NCBI GenBank assembly: GCA_963680875.1 | Contig: OY804578.1 | Location: 101,027,689 to 101,091,688, forward strand | Direction of reading: 5' to 3' | Source of the DNA: Bathymodiolus brooksi | Lineage: Eukaryota > Mollusca > Bivalvia > Mytilida > Modiolidae | DNA length: 64,000 nucleotides | Shown here: one piece after another, positions 1 through 10,065 of the stretch | Position numbering within the stretch: the first letter of the stretch is position 1 | How the letters are laid out: each line of letters begins with the position of its first letter | The notes under the pieces: model-generated | What the model was told of the DNA's origin: nothing | What the model saw: only the letters and a program-made list of their open reading frames with translations | The model's database searches: none | Translations under genes and position numbers: made by a program

Positions 1-9
1 TCTGATTAT

Positions 10-56
10 ATGGTGTTTAACCCCTCTTTCAACAATATTTCAGTTATATTGTGTAC
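10..56 (-). mobile_element. S2 SINE, 3' tail fragment
   Basis: Only the terminal part of the S2 family is present, in reverse orientation (tggtgtttaac ... caatatttcagttatatt). It matches the 3' ends of the full copies at 54713 and 60474. Confidence 0.6.
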
Positions 57-219
57 AAATATATTAGACAAACATCATATTATATTATACAAACAAAATA
101 ATTGTTAATCTAAAAAAAAAATTTAAATTAAAAAAAACAAAAAACAAGATGTAGTTTAACTTTATCAACATTAACCTGTCTTAAGTGTACACCTGTGCTG
201 ATATAAATACTACAACATT

Positions 220-236
220 GGGGGGGGGGGGGGGGG
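220..236. repeat. G17 homopolymer
   Basis: Seventeen consecutive G on the plus strand, so C on the transcript strand. Length may be uncertain because long G/C runs are hard to sequence. Two comparable C runs lie at 53325-53339 and 55836-55853. Confidence 0.9.
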
Positions 237-656
237 AACCAAATTGTCTTGTACTTGTATCTTGTATTACTGCAATCCTGAAAAGGTTTACAAAAGAGAA
301 CCGAAATGATAAAACCATACAATTATGTTGTTGCCATGACAATAATTTCAACATATTATAATTAAAGTATAAATAAATTTTAGTAGAATCAAAAGAAGAT
401 AAAAAAGAGATAATCTAACACATCTAACATATCTAAAGCACATGCATAAAACCATACAATGGCTGTTATATACTTCTGTCCCATAAAGCAAAATAAACAC
501 AAACATAAGCACTAAATAGTATATAATAAGATATGATAGTTTGAAACTGTTAAATACTCAGCACTTTACCAGTCAATATGATTGACACAAAAAAAACATT
601 GAAGTGATTATAATTGTTATATTTAGTATTTATTTCATTACATTTATTTAAACTGC

Positions 657-1016
657 ATCAGTGGTGTAATGCTTAGCGTGCTCACATCGAGTGCGGTAGA
701 TCGTGAGTTCGAGCCCCGATCGGGTCAAACCAAAGACTATAAAATTGGTATTTGTTGCTTCTCTGCTAAGCACGCAGCATTAAGGAGAAAGAGCAAAGAA
801 CGGTTTGCTCAGAATCAGGATAATGTGTCTGATTGGGGCGAAATGTTTACTCACGGACTGTTGTGTCAGTGAGCTAGCACTATAAAAATCCAACTAAGCA
901 TGTTGGTCTAGTACAAAGCGGACCTCAACATTTTTTCATTGAATATTAACTTGATCTCTCCATGATATTGCTGAAAAAATTGCTGAGTTGGCGTTAAACA
1001 ACAATCACTCACTCAT
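657..1016 (+). mobile_element. S1 tRNA-derived SINE
   Basis: A tRNA-like head carries a plausible A box (gtaatgcttagcgtgctc) and B box (gagttcgagcccc). The body is shared with a second copy at 9627-10018 (the block around gcattaagga, gactgttgtgtcagtga and tctagtacaaag). The tail ends in ttggcgttaaacaacaatcactcactcatt-like sequence, the same tail class as S2. The 67-codon open frame at 669-872 is a by-product of this element, not a gene. Confidence 0.8.
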
Positions 1017-1693
1017 TACATTTATAATTTAAATTTGTTTCAAATCGACCAATTGTATATTTCTATTCATTCTCAATTCTAGGGATTTTGTGTGTGTGAC
1101 GGGGGGTGAAGAGGGGGTCCGTTAACATCACTTTCAATAATATTTTAATATCTGTGAGTTTAATTGGTAGAGGAAACTGAAACTGAAACCACAGACTCCT
1201 TGCAAAACGAAGCTAGGAGATTCCTAAGGAGAGTAAAATGCATAATGAACTATTTCCCAATAACAAATCAGGATGACAAATATTTCGGAGAAAAAAATAA
1301 TACAGATTTTTTTTTAGAAATTCCCTTTTTTCTTGCTATGATTTTCTTTTAGCTTGTATCTATAAAGTATGCAAATTATTCTGAAATTACTCAATATTAT
1401 TAATATTAATTCACAGCATTCCATTGTGTTTTTTTGTGTGGCAAAAAACAACAACATTGCAGTCAACATGCTTCAAGCAATTACATATAAATTTCTACTT
1501 ACATGTACTTACACTTTCAAAAGTTGAATCTTTTCACTTATCAACATGGCTGCTGTATATGCTATAAAGCTCAATGTTTAAATAATATCACTACTACACA
1601 ACATTACGAATTCCGCAATTTTACTGTGAAGCCAAAACTTTGTTCTCCCTTTTTAAGAAATAAATAATTGTGCTATCAAGAAGAAGTACTTAC

Positions 1694-1993
1694 TGCCTGT
1701 GACTCCGATAACTACTTGTGTACTACCACCAGTTCCTACAGAGTTTGTGGCATAACAGTAGTAGGTTCCTGCATCACCAGAAGCTGCATTTTTGATTGTA
1801 AGTGAGGGATTGGTTACGGTCGATCCTTCATATTTGGAGTTGTTTATAATGATAGTGCTTGTTGAACCACCGGTGACCTTCTGCCAATACACGGAGGTGT
1901 GTAGAGGATCAGCTGTGACAGAACATTGGAGTGTAACAGTTTTACCAAGGTTAACATTATAAGTATCCGTCGCCACGGTTACAACAGGTATAT
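1694..1993 (-). CDS. Ig domain exon E32
   Basis: Last Ig exon in the window. It encodes 99 whole residues plus the split codon. The B-strand Cys is at 23, Trp at 36 and the F-strand Cys at 79 in the DAGTYYC motif, followed by YATNSVGTG. The acceptor is atttcag|AT and the donor A|GTAAGT. The junction codon with E31 is AAT (Asn). It is a textbook I-set domain with no missing key residue. The presence of a strong donor shows that the transcript continues downstream beyond base 1. Confidence 0.93.
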
Positions 1994-3690
1994 CTGAAAT
2001 AAGAAATTATCTGTTTTACTACATATCAATACGTTTCATTTTCAATGACTCTTTGGGCAATGTAAATATCAGTAACATATTATCGTACTACTAGTGTGCC
2101 AATTGATATCATTGTAATATTGTTTTTTTACTTGTGACATTGTTAATTATTTGTTGGTGATTTAGATATGTGGCAATTGTATGTTAATTCCACCATTTAA
2201 TATCATACCGTCTTTGTGTGTGTATAATACACAGTTTTTCGTACTGAAAGACAATTTTGTAGAGAGGTATGCATATTACACTCTCGAACTGCATTATTCT
2301 TGCAATAAGAAAGAAGTACAGAATAAACAGAATTTAAACCCAAAGCTGAGGGTACCATTTTTTTAATTAGCTATAAAAAAGTGAGAAATGGTTAAAAAAA
2401 AAAATTCGTATTATTCATATTTACTAAGTAAATTTGCTATTGTTTGACAATGAATACATATTCTATATGTTCCAGATTTCATGCACAACTCGGTATTTGT
2501 TGAGGCACTTTTTACTTTGAAAACATATTTGGAACATTATAACCCTATGGGAAGCAGAAAGAAAACAAGGTACAGTTGAACCTGGATATCTCAGATAATG
2601 TCTACTGATCTATCTCTATGCCTATATGTTATTGTATAATAATAGATGTTTACCAAGAAACAATACTTACTTCATACAACATCTAGTGTGGTAGTCGTAC
2701 TGATTCCTGTTCCAACAGTATTAGTTACTGTACAGACATAGGTTACAATACTTACTTCCTACAACATCCAGTGTGGTAGTCGTACTGATTCCTGTTCCAA
2801 CAGTATTAGTTACTGTACAGACATAGGTTACAATACTTACTTCCTACAACATCCAGTGTGGTAGTCGTACTGATTCCTGTTCCAACAGTATTAGTTACTG
2901 TACAGACATAGGTTACAATACTTACTTCCTACAACATCCAGTGTGGTAGTCGTACTGATTCCTGTTCCAACAGTATTAGTTACTGTACAGACATAGGTTA
3001 CAATACTTACTTCCTACAACATCCAGTGTGGTAGTCGTACTAATTCCTGTTCCAACAGTATTAGTTACTGTACAGACATAGGTTACAATACTTACTTCCT
3101 ACAACATCCAGTGTGGTAGTCGTACTGATTCCTGTTCCAACAGTATTAGTTACTGTACAGACATAGGTTACAATACTTACTTCCTACAACATCCAGTGTG
3201 GTAGTCGTACTGATTCCTGTTCCAACAGTATTAGTTACTGTACAGACATAGGTTACAATACTTACTTCCTACAACATCCAGTGTGGTAGTCGTACTGATT
3301 CCTGTTCCAACAGTATTAGTTACTGTACAGACATAGGTTACAATACTTACTTCCTACAACATCCAGTGTGGTAGTCGTACTGATTCCTGTTCCAACAGTA
3401 TTAGTTACTGTACAGACATAGGTTACAATACTTACTTCCTACAACATCCAGTGTGGTAGTCGTACTAATTCCTGTTCCAACAGTATTAGTTACTGTACAG
3501 ACATAGGTTACAATACTTACTTCCTACAACATCCAGTGTGGTAGTCGTACTGATTCCTGTTCCAACAGTATTAGTTACTGTACAGACATAGGTTACAATA
3601 CTTACTTCCTACAACATCCAGTGTGGTAGTCGTACTGATTCCTGTTCCAACAGTATTAGTTACTGTACAGACATAGGTTACAATACTTAC
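1994..3690. other. Intron E31-E32
   Basis: The half next to E32 (1994-2660) is AT-rich and holds nothing recognisable. The half next to E31 is the 85-bp tandem array described separately. Confidence 0.7.
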
Positions 3691-3775
3691 TTCCTACAAC
3701 ATCCAGTGTGGTAGTCGTACTGATTCCTGTTCCAACAGTATTAGTTACTGTACAGACATAAGTTCCTTCATCACT
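2661..3775 (-). repeat. 85-bp x 13 array of exon tail plus splice donor
   Basis: Units begin at 2661, 2746, 2831 and so on every 85 bases to 3681; the last unit overlaps the true 3' end of E31. Read on the minus strand, each unit carries the final 57 bases of E31 (ACTAATACTGTT ... GTTGTAGGAA), the donor GTAAGT, and a short spacer ending in CTGTACAG. Thus 85 = 57 + 28, the 28-base part starting with GT and ending with AG. Units are almost identical. Those at 3001 and 3426 share the variant tactaattcc and are exactly five units apart, suggesting a 425-bp secondary duplication. The outermost unit (2661) is the most diverged. Confidence 0.95.
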
Positions 3776-3984
3776 CTCAGCTGCATTATAAATAATGAGT
3801 GAAGCAGAAGCTGTAGTAGAACCACCATATTTAGCATTTCCTGCTGTATCTCCTAGATCCACATTGTTTTTCCGCCATCTGACTTGAGTAGCAGGTGGAT
3901 TAGCAGAGTATGAACACTGAAGAGTGATTGCAGATCCTCTGTTAACAGAATAGGTAGGATCTGGAACAGTTACAGTTGGTGTAC
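3691..3984 (-). CDS. Ig domain exon E31 (shortest)
   Basis: At 294 bases this is the shortest Ig exon. Cys is at 23, Trp at 36 and the F-strand Cys at 77 in DEGTYVC, followed by TNTVGTG. The C'-D region is compressed: it lacks the NG turn of its neighbours and the PSL motif of strand E is replaced by ASASL. The acceptor is ccctatag|GT and the donor A|GTAAGT. Its last 57 bases and donor are the parent sequence of the 13-copy array immediately downstream. Reading past the donor meets a stop 33-35 bases into the first extra unit, so the proximal donor must be used to keep the frame. Confidence 0.93.
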
Positions 3985-4121
3985 CTATAGGGCAAAAAAG
4001 AAAGTTTAACGAGCGATAGGAACTGGGTGATCCCAACAATACTGACATATACAAAGATATACTCTATATAAAAGAAATGTTAACACATCGTAAACACTGA
4101 TCCTAATAACATTGACATATA

Positions 4122-4291
4122 CAGACAACCCTGTATTAAGAGGTCACATTTGGGACAAAGAAAAAGTGGTTTTATAAGACAGGTGAAAGAGGTTCAATTC
4201 ATAAGAACTTTTCTATGACAGGACAAGAAAAGGTGACCTTTAAATACTGGTGACTGCTTAATAGAGGTGACTACATGGACAGGTCTGACTG
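4122..4291. mobile_element. TA-flanked MITE, about 170 bp
   Basis: The ends are imperfect inverted repeats (cagacaaccctgt ... acaggtctgactg) and each is flanked by TA (4120-4121 and 4292-4293), as expected for Tc1/mariner or pogo-like non-autonomous elements. Related internal sequence (ttcaattcata, ctatgacag, tttaatagaggtga) recurs at 16775-16910. Confidence 0.65.
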
Positions 4292-4537
4292 TACAGTGGT
4301 ATACAACCTAATATTTAAATGTTGATTGAGGCTATCCACTCTCTTTAATGGAACAAATACAACAAATATAACAACTGTGTCATGAAGAATAAATATATTA
4401 TGTATAATGTTCAAGATTATACCGTTCTTTATGATAACGCTGTTTTCCCGGTTTTATGTGAAGGTTGGCATTTTACTCACACGTGGAAAGAACTTTCATG
4501 AATGCGTCATTTCACTAAGAGGAGAGGTTTGGGCATA

Positions 4538-4790
4538 TTAAACTAGTTTAATACCCTCGCTTTTTATTGTGAAGTGCCTACTTCCCCGACAGTGAAGTGA
4601 GTGGTAATGTATTTGTGTTAGGGGTATTTTGCATCTTTCTACGATTATTCGATTGGAATTCGGAACCATTTTCAATGATGTCACAGTATCAGCGTTGTCA
4701 AAATCGAAAATATTTTCATTGAGCAACCGACAATGAAAAACATATTCCTTTTTGAAACGTATTATGTAATGCAATCAAAAGTGTAAAATC
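4538..4790 (+). repeat. Dispersed repeat family D
   Basis: The block around tctttctacgatt and ttggaattcggaac recurs at 49545-49705 in the same orientation and, reversed, at 14217-14330 and at the window end (63955-64000). A 78-codon open frame on the minus strand here is repeat-derived. The family looks like the end of a transposon but I cannot name it. Confidence 0.55.
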
Positions 4791-4995
4791 TATGTATCAA
4801 ACAGTATAACTATTCTTGCATTCCGAATATAAGAAAAAATAATTCACCCGTAACCGAACAACTATGATAATTCACACTTAAGGACATTCGTGAATTACTG
4901 CGTTGTTCGGGTACTCGTGATTTATTTTCGATATTCAGAGTAGATATAATATAATTAGGTTGAAAAAACTTGTAACTGGTGTGTAAGTCACTTAC

Positions 4996-5298
4996 TTCCT
5001 ACAACAGTCAGGTATGTCTGTTGACTCTGTCCTGAACCCACTAGATTAGCAGCAATACAAACATATTTTCCCTCATCAGCCTTGATAGCATTGTTAATAA
5101 TCAGTGAAGGAGAGCCAAGTGTAACTCCTGAGTATCTAGAATTTGTTGTGTCAAGTGCCTGTGTATTACCATTAGACAGGACTCTCTGCCATCCAACTGA
5201 TGTATGAGGCGGGTTAGCATTTACAGTACACTGTAATGTGACCCTGTTTCCTACGTTGGTCGAGTAACTGGTTGATTCAACATTTACCACCGGTACAC
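4996..5298 (-). CDS. Ig domain exon E30
   Basis: Encodes 100 whole residues. Cys is at 23, Trp at 36 and the F-strand Cys at 80 in DEGKYVC. The FG signature is ANLVGSG, a Gly-Ser-Gly variant of the usual GTG. The acceptor is tcccctag|GT with a good pyrimidine run, and the donor is A|GTAAGT. The junction codons on both sides are AGT (Ser). Confidence 0.93.
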
Positions 5299-6102
5299 CT
5301 AGGGGAAACATATGTTTTCTTTAAATTCGTTACAGCGAAATGAACATTTTTGGTGGTCCAAAATTCTGCTTCCAAATTCATTTCAAGAACTGTATCTGGA
5401 TCACTTTGTATAATTAAAAATTGTAAAGATAATTTAAAATAAACTGGTATCTAATGATTAAAAATAAAAAATTAAGCATTAAATTCGAATACCCGGTATT
5501 CATCGTCCCTGCAGCTAAATTAAAAATATTTTAATGAACTGCTATATCTGATTTCTGAAAAAATATTCAAAGTACTGTACTTGATTCCTGTATGCTAAAA
5601 ATAACCATGTAAATTAAAATTGTGTATACTACTGTACAATACAGATTAATGATAAAATATATTCACCATCTAAATAAATAAATAAATAAAATAATTTCAT
5701 GAATCTTTTACCACCTAATTTCTGAAACTACACAAAATATAGATTACAATAGGCTACAAGGTTGAACATGAATTATTAGTGTTTCTTGCACCACGAGGTG
5801 TTAGGAATTGTTTCCTTTAAAACATATGGTAAAAAAGGTACACATTACCTCAAAAGTATCCTTTGCCAATCTCTACAAATAAATCAAGTATGCATTAAAA
5901 TTCACATTTTGATTCTGAAATTACAATGCAATGGACCGACTATTTGACCTTTAGGCAGCAATATGTTTTCCCAGCCCAGAAGTTTATTTTCATGTGAAAA
6001 AAAAAACAAAGCATTCTTTTTTTGACATGAAAAATAATTAATTCATAACATTATTGCATAATATAAATGCATCCTGATAAAACAAGCTAGCTTTCAACTT
6101 AC
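5299..6102. other. Intron E29-E30
   Basis: AT-rich. It contains a short (aaat)n run near 5669-5690 and, at 5925-6047, one of two copies of a repeat that brackets E29. Confidence 0.7.
5925..6047 (+). repeat. Direct repeat bracketing E29, left copy
   Basis: Shares about 105 bases with 6640-6757, including gcagcaatatgttttccc, agtttattttcatgtgaaa and gacatgaaaaat. The two copies are in the same orientation on either side of E29. Confidence 0.8.
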
Positions 6103-6399
6103 TGCCAACCACATTCAAGAAAGTTTGTGTACTCTGACCAGTGCCTACACTATTAGTAGCATAACACACATAGTTTCCTATATCACCAGATTGCACGCTT
6201 GTTATTGAAAGAGATGGATTTGACACTGTAGATCCACTGTATCTACTGCTCGCTGGAAGATCAGTGGCAACACCATTCGCCATCTTCCTCCAAACTACCG
6301 TAGTGTGCATTGGATTAGCTTGTACTGAGCAACCAAGAGTCACAGGTTTTCCTACTATTATACTTTGTTGATCTGGAGTTACTGTCACAATAGGAAGGT
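6103..6399 (-). CDS. Ig domain exon E29
   Basis: Encodes 98 whole residues. Cys is at 23, Trp at 36 and the F-strand Cys at 78 in DIGNYVC, followed by YATNSVGTG. The acceptor is tctttcag|AC and the donor A|GTAAGT. The junction with E28 gives AAC (Asn). The exon lies between two direct repeats about 715 bases apart, so unequal recombination between them would delete or duplicate exactly this domain without disturbing the frame. Confidence 0.93.
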
Positions 6400-6639
6400 C
6401 TGAAAGAATAAAAAAATGTTTTGGGATAAATGTATTTATTTCTCTTTCCATAATAATAATTATGGAATCGTCCACATGTTGTTACAGAATTATTTTAAAG
6501 ATCTACATGTGTTACAGTTAACAACATATTAAATATAACATCAACTATACAAGACAAACAGACACATGTCATCTATGTCTCTGACAAACAACCACACTCT
6601 TTATTGCATCACAAGCTCCCGCTTTCTACTGACATTACA

Positions 6640-6757
6640 TTGTAAGGGACCAACCATTTAATCCTTATGCAGCAATATGTTTTCCCGGGCCAGTAGTTTA
6701 TTTTCATGTGAAATAAAAATCAGAGCATTCTTTCCTTGACATGAAAAATCATTAACA
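6640..6757 (+). repeat. Direct repeat bracketing E29, right copy
   Basis: Partner of 5925-6047; see that entry. Confidence 0.8.
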
Positions 6758-7036
6758 TTCCTTTTACCTGAAAATAATTAACCCATATTAATAATAACAG
6801 TGAGTATCAGACCTTTATCTGAACATTATCGGCCTCTTTTAATAATAACAACTCAGAGCAAACCTTTACCATACCATTATTGCCCCCTTTAATAATAAAA
6901 TATCAGATCAGCTCTTTAGTTGACAATAAGTGATCCCTTATAGTACTTATAATATAGTTAAGTCCATACCTGAACATTATTGACCCCGTTCATTTACAAC
7001 AACATACACTACCCATGATATCTTGAGTTGAACAGG

Positions 7037-7212
7037 TATATCGTAGGGTCAGTTTTATTGGTGAAGAAAACCAGAGTACCCAAAGAAAACCACGGGTCAA
7101 GTACACCTCGTCTGGGTGGGATTTGAAATCACAACGATAGTGGTGATAGACACTGATTGCACAGGTAGTTATATATCCAACTACCATACAATGATGATCA
7201 CAGCGGCCCCCA
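7037..7212 (-). mobile_element. S2 SINE, 3' truncated
   Basis: Contains the body (gtcagttttattggtg, accacgg) and the tRNA-like head (aggtagttatatatccaactaccatac) in reverse orientation. The terminal 'tggtgtttaacgccactttc' part is missing. Confidence 0.7.
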
Positions 7213-7261
7213 TATAATAATAATAATCTGAAATAAGAAACTGTGTAATAAATGTACTTAC

Positions 7262-7564
7262 TTCCTACAACTGTTAAAGAGGTCTGTGAACTAACAGTTG
7301 TACCAGCAGCATTAGTAGCCTGACATGTGTAAAAACTCTGATCACTGTTGGCAGCAGTATAAATGGTTAAAGATGGTATACTGGTACTAGCTCCAGTGTA
7401 CTTCGTAGGATTGGCGGCCACATCTATTCTGTTTGACACACCATTGGTAATTTTGTTCCATTGCACGGAAGTAGCCGAGGGTGTAGCAATGACAACACAT
7501 TGTAGTGTGACTGAATTCCCTAAGTTGACAGATTTATCTGGACCAACATTGACGGTAGGTTTAC
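7262..7564 (-). CDS. Ig domain exon E28
   Basis: Encodes 100 whole residues. Cys is at 22, Trp at 35 and the F-strand Cys at 80 in DQSFYTC, where the usual Gly/Ala before Tyr is replaced. The FG turn is NAAGTTVSS rather than GTG. The acceptor is attttag|GT and the donor A|GTAAGT. A 57-bp tandem duplication spans its acceptor, giving a second identical-looking acceptor 57 bases upstream. Use of that copy would stay in frame for 12 codons and then meet TGA, so the proximal site is the productive one. Confidence 0.92.
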
Positions 7565-7640
7565 CTAAAATAAAATAGAAAAATCAAATTACATCTAGAC
7601 CAACATTAACAGTAGGTTTACCTAAAATGAAATAGAAAAT
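7541..7640 (-). repeat. 57-bp tandem duplication across the E28 acceptor
   Basis: The block gaccaacatt ... ggtttacctaaaat occurs at 7541 and again at 7598. It includes the first bases of E28, the acceptor AG and the upstream intron. The two copies differ at a few bases. Confidence 0.9.
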
Positions 7641-7747
7641 CAAATTACAACGTGAAATATTCATCAAAAGTAAATTTCTGGTTATTAAAGTATATAAAAC
7701 CTACATATGTTTTAGTTTGAGCCAAAAGAACTCCAGTTTGGTCTGGT

Positions 7748-7990
7748 CTATGGTGCTTAACACCACTTTCAACAATATTTCAGCTATATCACGGCGGTCA
7801 GTTTTATTGGTGGAGGAAAGCGGAGTACCCGGAGAAATCCTCCGACCTGCCACAAGTCACTGACAAACTTTATCACATAATATTGTATCGAGTACACCTC
7901 GTCACAAACGGAGTTCGAACACACAACTTTAGTGGTGATAGGCACTGATTGCATATGTAGTTGTAAATCCAACTACCATACAACACGACT
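7748..7990 (-). mobile_element. S2 SINE, near full length
   Basis: Reverse-oriented copy running from the tail (tggtgcttaacaccactttcaac) to the tRNA-like head (gtagttgtaaatccaactacc). Part of a 62-codon open frame is contained in it and is not a gene. Confidence 0.8.
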
Positions 7991-8089
7991 AACAGAACTT
8001 CGGATAAATAAACTCTGTGATCTTAATTTGTACAAAATTAAATCTTCATATCACGAAAACTGAATTAGCATATGTTATTGTTTTTAGTA

Positions 8090-8660
8090 TTTAACACCAG
8101 TAAATATGTTTTGATTTGACACAAATTAAATTTGTCTGTGTGGCTTGACATCAATTAAATTTGTCAATATGATTTGACACCAATTAAATTTGTCTGGTTT
8201 GTCACCAGTAATATTTGCCTATTTTTAGACAAATATTATAATATAACTGGTGACAAACCACAGACAAATTTAATTGGTGTCAAATTATAGAATTTGACAC
8301 CTATTAACGTTGTTCATAGAATTTGGCACTATATAATTTGTTTATAGTATTTGGCATTAGTAAATGTTTTCAATATGATTTAATATCGGTTAAATTTTTC
8401 CATGTAATTTAACACGATTAAATTTGTCAATCTGATTTGACACTATTAAATTTGTCAATTTGATTTGACAACAATTAAATATGTGAATATGATTTGACAC
8501 CAATTAAATTTGTCAATATGATTTAACACAATTTTTTTTTTTATCAATATGATTAGACACCAGTTGAATTTATCCATGTGATTTGATACGAGTTAAATGT
8601 ATCCATGTGATTTGACACCAGTTAAATGTATCCATGTGATTTGACACCAGTCTTTAATAC
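8090..8660. repeat. Degenerate ~29-bp minisatellite with palindrome
   Basis: Many diverged copies of a unit like gatttgacaccaattaaatttgtcaatat; clear 29-base spacing is seen at 8580, 8609 and 8638. Around 8164-8290 the units are arranged head to head: ttgacaccaattaaatttgtctg is followed by cagacaaatttaattggtgtcaa, forming a long hairpin. The array ends about 20 bases downstream of the E27 splice donor. Confidence 0.8.
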
Positions 8661-8680
8661 TTGACACACACAATACTTAC

Positions 8681-8989
8681 TTCCAATGACACTTAATTGT
8701 GTCTGCTGACTTTCAGCTGTACCAACAAGATTTGTACCATAACATTTATACACTGCACTATCAGCTTCGTTAGCATTGATTATGGTCAATGATGGGTTGC
8801 CCAATGAAACACCACTGTATTTATTAGTATCCATGGTAGATTGTCTAATTGTTGTAGAAACTCCATTTCTAATCTTTATCCAATACACATCAGTAGCAGC
8901 TGGCGTTCCAGTGACGGTACAAATGAGTTGGACTGTCTGACCATAGTTAGTATTGTAGGATGATTGAGGAACAGTGACTTGTAAGATAC
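8681..8989 (-). CDS. Ig domain exon E27
   Basis: Encodes 102 whole residues. Cys is at 23, Trp at 36 and the F-strand Cys at 82 in DSAVYKC. It differs from nearby domains in the TGTPAAT segment after the first Cys and the NLVGTAESQ turn, both reminiscent of the alternate 'type A' domains of E4-E12. The domain starts with IL instead of xP. The acceptor is tgtttcag|GT and the donor A|GTAAGT. Confidence 0.92.
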
Positions 8990-9052
8990 CTGAAACAATA
9001 TTTCAATTATTAGATCTAGTCCTTATTACCTGAAACAATATTTTAAATTGTT

Positions 9053-9150
9053 TTGCTTTCCAATCCTCGACTTTTGAGCGTACCTGAAGAAGGTTATTCA
9101 AGACATGCATTGTACACACTAAATTTGATATCTAAATTTTTAATTTCTTT
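9053..9150 (+). repeat. Repeat family R3, decayed copy
   Basis: Shares cctgaagaaggttattc ... cactaaatttgatatcta with the copies at 34010-34210 and 56230-56370. The hammerhead-like core seen there is mutated here (CTGAAGA and AGAC in place of CTGATGA and GAAA). Confidence 0.6.
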
Positions 9151-9268
9151 AATGAATTGTTATGTGGAGGTTAACTACCATTCCTATTCTTGTTCATGTA
9201 AGAAAAAGGCATTTGTGGATGTGATCTTATCGCATTGAATTTTCAACTACTTTTGCAAGTACTAGCTC

Positions 9269-9310
9269 ATGATATAATTGAAATATTGTTGGAAGTGGCA
9301 TTAAACACCA
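9269..9310 (+). mobile_element. S2 SINE tail fragment
   Basis: Only the 3' end is present: atgatataattgaaatattg ... ggcattaaacacca. Confidence 0.6.
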
Positions 9311-9626
9311 TTCCTTGCAAGTACTAGTGTATATAACCTCAATAGTTCAACCCTCCAAACACGATGTATGGTTGAAAAAAAACCTTATACATGTTGTAAA
9401 GTTCATCATTGATATATAAAATGTAGGCTATTTTTTTGTTGAGGTTCCACCAGCCAATAAAACTGATCGCTATCGAAGATTTGTAACAAATACTGCCAAT
9501 ATAACGTCATGTTAGAAATCAATATGTTAGTATGCTTTTATCATTCTCTTAATCTTGATTAGTGACTTAATGATCGCATATCATTTAAAAGAATATAACA
9601 GATAATTGATAACCAAGACAGTATTT

Positions 9627-10018
9627 GTGGTGTAATGGTTAGTGTGCATGCCTCGGAAGCCGTGGGTCGTGGGTTTGAGACTAACAAATTGGTATTTGTT
9701 TCTTCTCCACTAAGCACAAAGCATTAAGGAGTAAGAGCAAAGACTGGTTGGCTTGGAATCAGGTTAATGTGTCTGAGTGGAGTGACATGTCTACCCAGGG
9801 ACTGTTGTGTCAGTGATCCAGCTAAGCTTGTTGTTCTAGTACAAAGAAGACAATATCATCTTCTTGTCATCGTAATGTAACTTGTTCTTTCCATGATATT
9901 GCTGATAAATGGATCATTAAAACAACAAACACTCGCTGACAAATCAATCAACACCATAGAATGGCTGAAATACTGATAAAGTTGGCATTAAACACCAATC
10001 AATCAATCAATCAATCAA
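9627..10018 (+). mobile_element. S1 tRNA-derived SINE, second copy
   Basis: Head with ggtgtaatggttagtgtgc and gtgggtttgag boxes. The body matches 657-1016 (aaattggtatttgtt, gcattaaggag, gggactgttgtgtcagtga, tctagtacaaag). The 3' end is a (caat)n tail at 9994-10019, typical of retroposed SINEs. Confidence 0.8.
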
Positions 10019-10065
10019 CAAATCATTCAATAAAACAATATACAGAAAACTAATATCATACTTAC

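Larger units (their letters stand above)
1..1693. other. Intron downstream of E32 (partial)
   Basis: Non-coding stretch after the last Ig exon in the window; the next exon of the gene lies beyond base 1. It holds an S2 SINE tail (about 10-56), a 17-base G run (220-236), a nearly full S1 SINE (657-1016) and a possible decayed S2 fragment near 1112-1190. The remainder is AT-rich and shows nothing recognisable. Confidence 0.7.
3985..4995. other. Intron E30-E31
   Basis: Contains the MITE at 4122-4291 and a member of dispersed repeat family D at about 4538-4790. The rest shows nothing recognisable. Confidence 0.7.
6400..7261. other. Intron E28-E29
   Basis: Contains the right copy of the E29 bracketing repeat (6640-6757), a degenerate block around 6800-6985 with recurring ttaataataa and cattattg motifs, and an S2 SINE (7037-7212). 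Confidence 0.7.
7565..8680. other. Intron E27-E28
   Basis: Holds the duplicated acceptor (to 7640), an S2 SINE (7748-7990) and a degenerate minisatellite with an embedded palindrome (8090-8660) that ends about 20 bases from the E27 donor. Confidence 0.7.
8990..10065. other. Intron E26-E27
   Basis: Contains a decayed family R3 repeat (9053-9150), an S2 tail (9269-9310) and an S1 SINE (9627-10018). The remainder is AT-rich. Confidence 0.7.

Noticed and set aside
660..740. Possible tRNA gene
   Set aside because: A and B boxes are present, but there is no clean cloverleaf and the sequence continues into a SINE body.
669..872. 67-codon open frame
   Set aside because: Lies inside an S1 SINE and is not conserved in the second copy.
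2661..3775. 85-bp array as CRISPR-like repeats
   Set aside because: No unique spacers; the unit is the tail of exon E31 with its donor.
9053..9150. Hammerhead core in this R3 copy
   Set aside because: Both conserved boxes are mutated (CTGAAGA, AGAC).
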